From assembly GCF_040706555.1 (NCBI RefSeq), contig NZ_JAPDRH010000004.1:62001-126000 (forward strand): a stretch of 64,000 bases of DNA. The letters run 5' to 3'. How positions within the stretch are numbered: position 1 is the first letter of the stretch; each line of letters starts with the position of its first letter. A program made the translations under genes and the position numbers. Shown one piece after another: positions 30,042 to 39,217 of the stretch. The notes under the pieces are model-generated. The model was not told the DNA's origin. It did no database searches and saw nothing but the letters and a program-made list of their open reading frames with translations. The DNA comes from Lentisalinibacter salinarum (lineage in GTDB: Bacteria > Pseudomonadota > Gammaproteobacteria > Steroidobacterales > Woeseiaceae).

Positions 30042-30827
30042 ATGGGATTTCTCGCCGGCAAGAAAGGGCTCATCGTCGGGCTCGCCAGTAACCGCTCCAT
30101 CGCCTGGGGCATCGCCCAGGCCATGCATCGCGAGGGCGCGGAGCTCGCCTTCACCTATCAGAACGAGAAACTGAAGAGCCGTGTGGTGGACATGGCGGCG
30201 GAAGTCGGCTCCGAGCTCTGCTACCCGCTGGACGTCGCCTCGGACGAAGAGATCGGCAACGTCTTCGCCGAACTCGGCAAGGCCTGGGACGGGCTGGACA
30301 TCCTCGTCCACTCGGTGGGTTTCGCGCCCCGGGACCAGCTCGCCGGCGGCTACCTCGAAAGCGTCACCCGCGAGGGCTTCCAGATCGCCCACGACATCTC
30401 CAGCTACAGCCTGGCCGGCCTCACCAAGGCCGCGCTGCCCATGATGGAAGGCCGCGACGCCTCGGTCCTCACACTGACTTACCTGGGCGCCGTGCGCGCC
30501 GTGCCCAACTACAACGTCATGGGCCTCGCCAAGGCGAGCCTGGAGGCCAACGTGCGCTTCCTCGCCGCCGACCTGGGCGAGAAGGGCATCCGCGTGAACG
30601 GTATCTCGGCAGGCCCCATCAAGACCCTGGCCGCGGCCGGCATCGGCGGTTTCCGCAAGATGCTGAAGCACGTGGAGCAGGTCTCGCCGCTGAAGCGCAA
30701 CATCACCGCCATGGACGTGGGCAACACGGCGGCGTTCCTGTGCTCGGACCTGGCCGCGGGCATCACCGGCGAGATCGTCTACGTGGACGGCGGGTACCAC
30801 AACATCGGGATGTCGCTGGACGACTGA
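30042..30827 (+). CDS. fabI: Enoyl-[acyl-carrier-protein] reductase (NADH) FabI
   Basis: FabI reduces trans-2-enoyl-ACP, the last step of each fatty acid elongation round. The protein has 261 residues. The nucleotide-binding motif GLASNRSIAWGIA is normal for FabI. The catalytic residues are Y157 and K164 (YNVMGLAK), with Y147 nearby and G93 in SVGFAPRDQL. ATG 30042 is preceded by GGAAGG; an upstream in-frame start at 30006 would add 12 non-conserved residues. The gene is monocistronic and followed by repeat copy E. Confidence 0.97.
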   Translation: MGFLAGKKGLIVGLASNRSIAWGIAQAMHREGAELAFTYQNEKLKSRVVDMAAEVGSELCYPLDVASDEEIGNVFAELGKAWDGLDILVHSVGFAPRDQLAGGYLESVTREGFQIAHDISSYSLAGLTKAALPMMEGRDASVLTLTYLGAVRAVPNYNVMGLAKASLEANVRFLAADLGEKGIRVNGISAGPIKTLAAAGIGGFRKMLKHVEQVSPLKRNITAMDVGNTAAFLCSDLAAGITGEIVYVDGGYHNIGMSLDD

Positions 30828-30837
30828 CGAACCCCCT

Positions 30838-31218
30838 GTAGGAGGGCCTTCAGGCCCGACCTGCTTCCCGACCAATCCCCTTCTTTTGTGGCCGCCCTGC
30901 GGGGGTATTCATCTTGCTCCCGACAAAAGGTCGCGGCGATGGATACCCCCGCATGACGGCCGTACTCGCGGTGGCGTGACGGAGCTGCCAGTCAGAGACG
31001 CTCACTGTCAGGCGCCAGACCTCTCGGCTACGGGCTCGTCAGCGGCTGGGGTGGGCTGCGGGGGTCGTCCGGGCCGACTGGAGCCATGACGGCGGGAAGG
31101 AGGCCTGGCCGAAGCGAAGGAGGACAGGACGTCCGACTGAGCGTCCCCAGCAATCCACCCCAGTCGATGACGGGCCAACGCCAGAAGAAAGCGGGATCGG
31201 GCCTGAAGGCCCTCCTAC
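30838..31218 (+). repeat. Structured repeat element, copy E (full form, 381 bp) between inverted REP units
   Basis: Left REP is 30838-30859 and right REP 31197-31218. Hairpin 1 spans about 30890-30961 and has the arm sequences GGGGGTATTCAT and ATGGATACCCCC with the conserved loop. The second stem is 31046-31064 with 31145-31163 (CTGGGGTGG opposite CCACCCCAG). It occupies the whole fabI-mltD gap and contains no credible coding frame. Confidence 0.92.
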
Positions 31219-31229
31219 GTGTCAGGCGG

Positions 31230-32897
31230 TCAGCTCGACTGGGCGGTCACATCCACATACATCGTGATCTTGTCGCCCGGCCGCAGGATCTTCGACGCAT
31301 CGATCCCGTTCCAGCGGGTGATGTCGCGCACGCTGACGCGGAACCGGCTTGCGATCAGCGACAGCGAATCGCCCCGCCGAACCGTGTAGCGCACCTTGCG
31401 CACCTTGCCTTCGATGGACGCCGTCGGCGTCGGCGCCTCGCGCACCGAGGCGTTGTGCACCACCAGCTTGCGGCCAACGGAGAGCGTGTCGCCCGGCGCC
31501 ATGGCGTTCCACTTGGCCAGTTCGCGCACGCCCACGCCGTACTTGCGGCTGATGGTCCAGAAGCTCTCGCCGCCGCGCACCACGTGCTCGACGGTGCCGG
31601 CGCCGCTCTGGCGCTCCTGCAGCTTCGCGAGCCGCGCATCCGCGCTGAGGGAATACGCCGACAGCGGCTTCGTCGCGGACGGGATCAGCAGGTAGCTGCC
31701 CGCCCGGATCAGGTTGCCGTTCAGGTTATTGCTGCGGCGGATGGCGCCCATGGTCGTGCCGTGCAGCTCGGCGATCTCGGACAGCGTCTGGCCGCTCGCC
31801 ACCTTGTGCCGCTTCCAGCGCACCCGTTCGGCCGCGGGCACCCCCGCCAGCCGGTCGCGGAACAGCTCCGCCGTCTCGATGGGCACCGTCAGCCGGTGCG
31901 GCCCGGTGGGGTCCGTGGCCCAGCGGTTCAAACCCGGGTTGTAGGCGTAGAGCTCGTCGATGTCGATGCCCGCGAGTTCCGCCGCCAGCGCCAGGTCCAG
32001 CTGGCTGCCGATCTCCACCACCTCGAAGCGAGGCTCGTCCGGCACCGCGGGCAGAGCGATGCCGTGCGTGGCCGGCTCCGCCACCAGTTTCGACAGCGCC
32101 AGCAGCCGCGGCACGTAGGCGCTGGTCTCCCGCGGCAGGCGCAGGTTCCAGAAGTCGACGGGTTTGCCCGCGGCCTTATTGCGGCGGATGGCGCGGCCCA
32201 CGTTACCCTCGCCGGAGTTGTAGGCGGCGATGGCGTGCTCCCAGTCGCCGTCGAAGAGTTCGTGCAGGTACTCGACGTAGTCGAGCGCCGCGCGGGTGGA
32301 CTCCACCACGTCCCGGCGGCCGTCGTACCACCAGTTCTGCTTCAGGCCGAAGCGCCGGCCGGTGCCCGGGATGATCTGCCACAACCCGGCGGCGCGGCCG
32401 TGGGAATAGGCGAAGGGGTCGTAGGCGCTCTCCACCACCGGCAGCAGCGCGAGTTCCATCGGCAGCCCGCGGCGGTCGATCTCCGCCACGATGTGGGGCA
32501 GGTAGGCCGAGGCCCGGGTCAGCACCCGGTCCAGGTAATCCGGATGACGCGAATACCAGGCCAGTTCCTGGCGCACCCGCCGCTCGTCGGGCACCGGCAG
32601 CGACATGCCGTCCCGGATGCGGTCGATCAGGTTCACCGGCCCCGCCGGCTTGGGCTCGCCTAGGGGGCGAAGGACGTCGCGGTGCAGAGCCGGGTGGAGC
32701 GATGGGTGGGTTTCCGGGGCTGGATTGAATGTAGGAGGGGATTTATCCCCGATTCCGGTGCCGATTCCGAATCCGATCGGGCCTGAAGGCCCTCCTACAT
32801 GGCCATCGAGCGCTGCAGGAGCGGCCTCAGCCGCGACCATCGCCCCCACACCCAGGGCGACCACAAACAACATCAGGCTTCTGGTGACGACGCGCAT
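31230..32897 (-). CDS. mltD: Membrane-bound lytic murein transglycosylase D-like protein with LysM repeats
   Basis: MltD-type enzymes cleave the glycan strands of peptidoglycan. The 555-residue protein begins with a signal peptide (RSLMLFVVALGVGAMVAAEA). The SLT domain has catalytic E156 in PVVESAYDPFAYS, then GLWQIIPGTGRRFGL and AYNSGEGNV. At least three LysM motifs follow in the C-terminal half (GQTLSEIAELHGTT, GESFWTISRKYGV, GDSLSLIASRFRV), which bind peptidoglycan. No lipobox cysteine is seen. Residues about 21-56, just after the signal peptide, are encoded by three REP units and have no family equivalent. Confidence 0.93.
   Translation of the reverse strand: MRVVTRSLMLFVVALGVGAMVAAEAAPAALDGHVGGPSGPIGFGIGTGIGDKSPPTFNPAPETHPSLHPALHRDVLRPLGEPKPAGPVNLIDRIRDGMSLPVPDERRVRQELAWYSRHPDYLDRVLTRASAYLPHIVAEIDRRGLPMELALLPVVESAYDPFAYSHGRAAGLWQIIPGTGRRFGLKQNWWYDGRRDVVESTRAALDYVEYLHELFDGDWEHAIAAYNSGEGNVGRAIRRNKAAGKPVDFWNLRLPRETSAYVPRLLALSKLVAEPATHGIALPAVPDEPRFEVVEIGSQLDLALAAELAGIDIDELYAYNPGLNRWATDPTGPHRLTVPIETAELFRDRLAGVPAAERVRWKRHKVASGQTLSEIAELHGTTMGAIRRSNNLNGNLIRAGSYLLIPSATKPLSAYSLSADARLAKLQERQSGAGTVEHVVRGGESFWTISRKYGVGVRELAKWNAMAPGDTLSVGRKLVVHNASVREAPTPTASIEGKVRKVRYTVRRGDSLSLIASRFRVSVRDITRWNGIDASKILRPGDKITMYVDVTAQSS
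32731..32836 (+). repeat. Three REP-like units inside the mltD coding sequence
   Basis: Units are at 32731-32752 (GTAGGAGGGGATTTATCCCC), 32777-32798 (reverse, standard type) and 32815-32836 (variant GCAGGAGCGGCCTCAGCCGC). All are read through in frame by mltD on the minus strand. The third unit has lost the T that would otherwise give TAG on the plus strand. Confidence 0.88.
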
Positions 32898-32985
32898 TCG
32901 GCTATCCTACCCACCAGGCGGGCCGGCGCAAGCACACGGCTCACATCTTCGCACTTGGACCGTTTTCCGGGGACCCGGCAGGCTC

Positions 32986-33747
32986 ATGGCACCGATCGCG
33001 ACCACCACATTTACCGATCCGCTGCAGGAGTGGCTGGATACCCCCATCGGCAGCTCGCTGCTGGAGGTGGAGACCCGCCTCGCCCGCGAGATGCTGGACG
33101 GGCTGTTCGGCGAGCAGCTGCTGCAGATCGGGCTGTGGGGCAGCCGCGACCTGTTCCTGCCGTCCGCGCGCACCCAGTCGGCCTGGATCACCACGATGCC
33201 CGGCGCGCCTGAGACAGGCGACGTCATCGCCGATCCTGCCCGTCTGCCGGTGGAGAGCGACTCCATCGATGTCGTCTTCATGCCGCACACCCTCGACCTC
33301 ACCGACCACCCCCACGCGGTGCTGCGTGAGGTCTACCGCGTGCTCCGCGCCGACGGCCAGCTGGTGGTCATGGGCTTCCGCCCCGGCGGGCTGTGGGGGC
33401 TGCGCCGGCTCCTGACGTGGGGCAGCTATCCCCCGGGCCGCCCCACCATGATCTCGGATCGCCAGCTCTCGGACTGGCTGCGGCTCCTGGACATGAAGAT
33501 CCACGGCGTGCGCCGCTACTTCTTCCGCTGGCCCGTCGGCGGCAACCGCAAGCTCGCCGTCCGGCGCTGGGAGGCCATTGGAGACCGCTGGTGGCCGGAA
33601 CTGGCCAGCTGCTACGCCCTCACGGCGAAGAAGCAGCTCTATACCCTGACCCCGGTCCGCCAGCGCTGGCGCCGGCCGGTCGCGGCGGTCGGCGGCCTCG
33701 CCCGGCCGACGGCCCGCACCGTGCACGAGCTCCGCGAAGAGAATTGA
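32986..33747 (+). CDS. SAM-dependent methyltransferase-like protein (YafS type)
   Basis: This 253-residue protein begins MAPIATTTFTDPLQEWLDTP. A methyltransferase type 11 fold is recognisable from LPVESDSIDVVFMPHTLDLTDH and VLREVYRVLRADGQLVVMGF. The usual glycine-rich motif I is degenerate (LLQIGLWGSRD). Its place between mltD (divergent) and rnhA matches the E. coli yafS locus. The substrate is unknown. The ATG at 32986 is internal to a longer open frame whose upstream part lies in the mltD promoter/REP region. The stop overlaps the rnhA start by four bases. Confidence 0.85.
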   Translation: MAPIATTTFTDPLQEWLDTPIGSSLLEVETRLAREMLDGLFGEQLLQIGLWGSRDLFLPSARTQSAWITTMPGAPETGDVIADPARLPVESDSIDVVFMPHTLDLTDHPHAVLREVYRVLRADGQLVVMGFRPGGLWGLRRLLTWGSYPPGRPTMISDRQLSDWLRLLDMKIHGVRRYFFRWPVGGNRKLAVRRWEAIGDRWWPELASCYALTAKKQLYTLTPVRQRWRRPVAAVGGLARPTARTVHELREEN

Positions 33748-34184
33748 GCCTCCCCCGGGTCGACATCTATACGGACGGCGCCTGCCGCGGCAACCCCGGC
33801 GTGGGCGGCTGGGGCGCGCTGCTCCTCTCCGGCAGCCGCCGCAAGGAACTCTGGGGCGGCGAGCGCCATACCACCAACAACCGCATGGAGCTGACCGCGG
33901 CCGTCGAGGCGCTGAACGCGCTGAAGAAGCCCTGCCACGTGGTCCTGCATACGGACTCCATCTATCTGCGCGACGGTATCAAGTCCTGGCTCGCCAACTG
34001 GAAGCGCAAGGGCTGGAAGACGGCGGCGAAGAAGCCGGTGAAGAACAAGGACCTGTGGCAAGCCCTGGACCTGGCCCAGGAGCGCCATGAGGTAGACTGG
34101 CGCTGGGTGAAGGGCCACTCCGGCGATCCCGGCAACGAGAAGGCGGACGAACTCGCCAACCGGGGCATAGACGAATTGGGCTGA
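33744..34184 (+). CDS. rnhA: Ribonuclease HI
   Basis: RNase HI cuts the RNA strand of RNA-DNA hybrids. The four carboxylates are present: D11 (YTDGACRGNPG), E49 (NNRMELTA), D71 (HTDSIY) and D135 (NEKADELA), plus H125 (VKGHSG). The length is 146 residues. The start is TTG at 33744, overlapping the methyltransferase stop, and the first conserved residues begin only six codons later, so no other start fits. Translational coupling is likely. Confidence 0.96.
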   Translation: MSLPRVDIYTDGACRGNPGVGGWGALLLSGSRRKELWGGERHTTNNRMELTAAVEALNALKKPCHVVLHTDSIYLRDGIKSWLANWKRKGWKTAAKKPVKNKDLWQALDLAQERHEVDWRWVKGHSGDPGNEKADELANRGIDELG

Positions 34185-34237
34185 CGAACCGGGCTGAGCG
34201 CGAACCGACGGACGATAAGAGAGGAGGGCAGACAGGC

Positions 34238-34951
34238 GTGCGGCAGATCGTACTGGACACCGAGACCACCGGCCTGGACCCGGAGCAGGGCCATCGCATC
34301 ATCGAGATCGGCTGCATCGAGCTGGTGAACCGCCGGCTCACCGGCAAGCACTTCCACCGCTACCTGAACCCGGAGCGGGAGATCGAGGAGGGCGCGATTG
34401 CGGTGCACGGCATCCGCAACGAGGATCTGGCCGACAAGCCCCGCTTCGCCGAGGTCGCCGAGGAACTGCTCGAGTTCCTGGCCGGCTCAGAGCTCGTCAT
34501 CCACAATGCCCCCTTCGACGTGGGCTTCCTGGAGCACGAGCTGAAGCTCATTGGCCACGCCATCTGCCGGCTGGACGGCCACTGCGGCATCCTGGATACG
34601 CTGGCGATGTCCCGGAAGATGCACCCGGGTCAGCGCCACAGCCTTGACGCGCTCTGCAAGCGCTACGAGGTGGACAACTCGCAGCGCGACCTCCACGGCG
34701 CGCTCCTCGACGCCCGCCTGCTGGCCGACGTCTACCTGGCCATGACCGGCGGCCAGGGCGCACTGTCGCTGGATGCCGCCGAGGGCGGCGACGGCAAGGC
34801 CGTGGACACGGTGGTCAGCATCGACCGCGGCAACGCCCGCCTGCGCGTCATCGAGGCCTCGGAGGAAGAGGTGGCGGCCCACGAGGCATTCCTGAAGCGC
34901 ATAGAGGAGGCGAGTGGCGGCGCCATCTGGAGGATGGGGGATCGGGGCTAA
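34238..34951 (+). CDS. dnaQ: DNA polymerase III epsilon subunit (3'-5' proofreading exonuclease)
   Basis: The DEDDh exonuclease motifs are complete: Exo I DTETTGL (D7, E9), Exo II HNAPFDVGFL, and Exo III HSLDALCKRYEVDNS followed by HGALLDARLLADVY. The protein has 237 residues; the last 60 contain the segment expected to bind the alpha subunit. The start GTG 34238 is preceded by GAGAGGAGGGCAG. The rnhA-dnaQ pairing is conserved; in E. coli they are divergent, here they are in line. The stop TAA lies in a REP-like unit. Confidence 0.96.
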   Translation: MRQIVLDTETTGLDPEQGHRIIEIGCIELVNRRLTGKHFHRYLNPEREIEEGAIAVHGIRNEDLADKPRFAEVAEELLEFLAGSELVIHNAPFDVGFLEHELKLIGHAICRLDGHCGILDTLAMSRKMHPGQRHSLDALCKRYEVDNSQRDLHGALLDARLLADVYLAMTGGQGALSLDAAEGGDGKAVDTVVSIDRGNARLRVIEASEEEVAAHEAFLKRIEEASGGAIWRMGDRG

Positions 34952-34963
34952 AGCCCCTCCCAC
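34942..34963 (-). repeat. REP-like unit overlapping the dnaQ stop
   Basis: TCGGGGCTAAAGCCCCTCCC, the same variant as at 26268. The TAA stop of dnaQ (34949-34951) is formed by the loop CTAAAG. A TAGAAT box at 35021-35026 downstream may be the -10 of the next gene, without a good -35. Confidence 0.85.
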
Positions 34964-35074
34964 ATACCCATCACCCTGCTACATGTGATCCGCATCCATG
35001 CCAGACCTCCAAACCCGCGCTAGAATCCCCCCAATTTGAACCACCACCGCCGGCTAACCGGCACTGGAAGGACC

Positions 35075-36352
<1,278 letters not shown>

Positions 36353-36389
36353 CCCGGCCGCGGACCAGGGATCGACCTAAGGCATTGAC

Positions 36390-37421
36390 ATGAAAGTACT
36401 CGTCACGGGCGCCGCCGGCTTCATCGGCTACTACACCGCCAAATATCTCCTGGACCGGGGCGATACGGTCGTCGGCCTCGACAACCTGAACGAGTACTAC
36501 GACGTCAACCTGAAGCTCGCGCGTCTCGCCAACCTGGAAGGCCGCGAGGGCTTCCGCTTCGTCAAGATCAGCCTGGAAGACCGCCCGGCCATGGACAAGC
36601 TCTTCGCCGAGGAGGGCTTCGACCGGGTGGTGCACCTCGCCGCCCAGGCCGGCGTGCGCTACTCTCTGGAGAACCCGCACTCCTACATCGACTCCAACAT
36701 CGTCGGCACCCTGCACGTGCTGGAAGGCTGCCGCCACAACAATGTGGAGCACCTGGTGTACGCCTCCTCCAGCTCCGTCTACGGCGCCAACACCGAGATG
36801 CCGTTCTCCATCCATCACAACGTGGACCATCCGCTGGCCCTCTACGGCGCCACCAAGAAGGCGAACGAGCTGATGGCCCACACCTACTCGAACCTCTACG
36901 ATCTGCCAACCACGGGCCTGCGCTTCTTCACCGTCTACGGCCCCTTCGGCCGGCCGGACATGGCGCTGTTCATGTTCACCAAGAACGTCATCGAGGGTAA
37001 GCCCATCGACGTGTTCAACTACGGCAACCACCGCCGGGACTTCACCTTCGTGGACGACATCGTCGAGGGCGTCATCCGCACCCTCGACCACGTGGCCGAG
37101 CCCAACGAGGAGTGGAACCCGGCCAATCCCGATCCCGGCACCAGCCGCGCGCCGTACCGCATCTACAACATCGGCAACAGCCAGCCGGTGGAGCTGATGC
37201 GCTACATCCAGGTGATCGAGCAGTGTGTCGGCCGCGAGGCCGAGAAGAACCTGCTGCCCATGCAGCCCGGCGACGTGCCGGATACCTGGGCGGACGTGGC
37301 CGACCTCGTCGCCGATGTCGACTACCAGCCCGCCACCACGGTGGAGGAGGGCGTACGCCGCTTCGTGGAGTGGTACGTGGACTTCTACGAGGTGGACCTG
37401 CCCGCCCGCGCGGCCTCCTGA
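36390..37421 (+). CDS. UDP-glucuronate 4-epimerase-like NAD-dependent epimerase
   Basis: This is an extended SDR enzyme of 343 residues. The NAD motif GAAGFIGYYTAKYLL is at the start; Y152 and K156 (YGATKK) are catalytic. LDNLNEYYDVNLKLARL and FTVYGPFGRPDMALF are characteristic of the CapI/LspL group that interconverts UDP-glucuronate and UDP-galacturonate. With the preceding dehydrogenase it would supply a uronic-acid sugar donor for surface glycans. The gap to the dehydrogenase gene is 37 bases; pgi begins four bases after the stop. Confidence 0.88.
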   Translation: MKVLVTGAAGFIGYYTAKYLLDRGDTVVGLDNLNEYYDVNLKLARLANLEGREGFRFVKISLEDRPAMDKLFAEEGFDRVVHLAAQAGVRYSLENPHSYIDSNIVGTLHVLEGCRHNNVEHLVYASSSSVYGANTEMPFSIHHNVDHPLALYGATKKANELMAHTYSNLYDLPTTGLRFFTVYGPFGRPDMALFMFTKNVIEGKPIDVFNYGNHRRDFTFVDDIVEGVIRTLDHVAEPNEEWNPANPDPGTSRAPYRIYNIGNSQPVELMRYIQVIEQCVGREAEKNLLPMQPGDVPDTWADVADLVADVDYQPATTVEEGVRRFVEWYVDFYEVDLPARAAS

Positions 37422-37425
37422 GCCC

Positions 37426-39084
37426 ATGGCGGACCCGCGCAAGCTCTCCGCCCGCTATCCCACCGACCTGCCGGCCTGGCGCCGGCTGAAAGACCACCGC
37501 AAGAAACTGCGGGACACCCACCTGGTCGAGCTGTTCCGCAAGGACAAGCGCCGCGCCAACCGTTTCTCCGTGGAAGCCGGCGACCTCCTGCTGGATTACT
37601 CCAAGAACCTCATCACCGCCGAGACCCTGAAGCTCCTCACCGCGCTCGCGCGGGAGGCCGGCGTGCCGAAACTCAGGAACGCCATGTTCGCCGGCCAGCA
37701 CATCAACCGCACCGAGGACCGCGCCGTCCTGCACGCCGCCCTGCGCGCGCCCCGGGACGAGGCCTATCGCGACGGCGAACAGGACGCGAGCCACGACGTC
37801 CACGAGGTGCTGGAGCAGATGGCCGCCTTCGTCGACGGCGTGCACGCGGGCGGCATCCGCGGTAGCGGCGGCCAGCGCTTCACCGACGTCGTCAACATCG
37901 GCATCGGCGGCTCGGACCTGGGCATCGTCATGGCCGCCACAGCGCTCCATCACCACCGCGTGAAGAGCATCCGCCTGCACTGCGTCTCCAACATCGACGG
38001 CACCCAGCTCGCCGACCTCACGGAGACCCTGGACCCGGCCACCACCCTGTTCGTCGTCTGCTCCAAGACCTTCACGACCCTGGAGACCGTGACCAATGCC
38101 AAAGCCGCCCGGCGCTGGGTGGCCAAACAGCTGGGCGAGGAGGCGGTGCCGGACCACTTCGCCGCCGCCAGCACCAACCACGAGGCCATGGACGCATTCG
38201 GCCTGCACCCGGACTACCGCTTCGCCTTCTGGGACTGGGTGGGCGGCCGCTACTCGCTGTGGTCCGCCGTGGGGCTCTCCATCGCGCTGGCCATCGGCAC
38301 GGATAACTTCCGCGAGCTGCTGGCCGGCGGCCACGCCATGGACCGCCACTTCCGCGAGGCCAAACTCGGCGAGAACATGCCGGTGATCCTCGCGCTGCTG
38401 GCGGTCTGGTACAACAACTTCTTCGACGCGGAAACCCAGGCGATCCTGCCCTACGACAACCGCCTGGAGCGCTTCCCGGCCTTCCTGCAGCAGCTGCAGA
38501 TGGAGTCCAACGGCAAACGCGTGCGCATCGACGGCAAGCCCGCACGCTGCGCCACCGGCATGGTCATCTGGGGCGAGGCCGGCTCCAACGCTCAGCACTC
38601 CTTCTACCAGCTCCTGCACCAGGGCACCCGCTTCATCCCGGTGGACTTCCTGCTGCCGGCGAAGTCCTCGGGCGGGAGCCAGCACCAGCAGGATCTGGCC
38701 ATCGCCAACTGCCTGGCCCAGGCCGAGGCGCTGATGGAGGGCCAGTCCGAGGACGACGTCCGCGCGGATCTGGAGGCGAAGGGGCTGCATTCGGACGAGA
38801 TCGAGGCATTGGTGCCCCACAAGGTCCACCCGGGTAACCGGCCCAGCAACCTGATCCTGTTCGAGGCGCTGACGCCGAGGGCTCTCGGTCAGCTGGTGGC
38901 CCTCTACGAGCACAAGGTGTTCGTGGAGAGCGTCATCTGGGGCATCAATGCCTTCGACCAGTGGGGCGTGGAGCTGGGCAAGAAGCTGGCCACCGGATTG
39001 GTGCCGGCGGTGGAGAACCCGTCCAGGTACGAAGGCGAGAACAGGTCCACCAGAGCATTGCTGAAGCGGATCAAGAAGATGTAG
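37426..39084 (+). CDS. pgi: Glucose-6-phosphate isomerase
   Basis: Pgi interconverts glucose-6-phosphate and fructose-6-phosphate and so links glycolysis to nucleotide-sugar supply. The protein has 552 residues. The conserved blocks VNIGIGGSDLG, GGRYSLWSAVGLSIAL, and the signature GEAGSNAQHSFYQLLHQGT are present, as is the C-terminal lysine helix (GVELGKKLA). The start ATG 37426 gives MADPRKLSARYP. The TAG stop is provided by a REP unit. Confidence 0.97.
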   Translation: MADPRKLSARYPTDLPAWRRLKDHRKKLRDTHLVELFRKDKRRANRFSVEAGDLLLDYSKNLITAETLKLLTALAREAGVPKLRNAMFAGQHINRTEDRAVLHAALRAPRDEAYRDGEQDASHDVHEVLEQMAAFVDGVHAGGIRGSGGQRFTDVVNIGIGGSDLGIVMAATALHHHRVKSIRLHCVSNIDGTQLADLTETLDPATTLFVVCSKTFTTLETVTNAKAARRWVAKQLGEEAVPDHFAAASTNHEAMDAFGLHPDYRFAFWDWVGGRYSLWSAVGLSIALAIGTDNFRELLAGGHAMDRHFREAKLGENMPVILALLAVWYNNFFDAETQAILPYDNRLERFPAFLQQLQMESNGKRVRIDGKPARCATGMVIWGEAGSNAQHSFYQLLHQGTRFIPVDFLLPAKSSGGSQHQQDLAIANCLAQAEALMEGQSEDDVRADLEAKGLHSDEIEALVPHKVHPGNRPSNLILFEALTPRALGQLVALYEHKVFVESVIWGINAFDQWGVELGKKLATGLVPAVENPSRYEGENRSTRALLKRIKKM

Positions 39085-39136
39085 GAGGGCCTTCAGGCCC
39101 GAGTGGTCAATTAATCGGGCCTGAAGGCCCTCCTAC
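39081..39136 (+). repeat. Inverted pair of REP units after pgi
   Basis: 39081-39102 (forward) and 39115-39136 (reverse) are 22-base inverted repeats with a 12-base AT-rich loop. They could fold into one long hairpin in RNA and might act as a transcript end. Confidence 0.9.
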
Positions 39137-39158
39137 AGACTATTCAGGCTGCCATAAG

Positions 39159-39187
39159 TTGCGACTCCCGCCCCGCCTCTCTAGAAT
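39159..39187 (+). promoter_or_regulatory. Sigma70-type promoter for the polysaccharide export genes
   Basis: TTGCGA (39159-39164), a 17-bp spacer and TAGAAT (39182-39187) lie 30 bases before the wzi-like start. This is the best promoter seen for the export operon. Confidence 0.6.
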
Positions 39188-39217
39188 TCCGTCTTTCGGG
39201 CTTGGGCGACTGAATCG

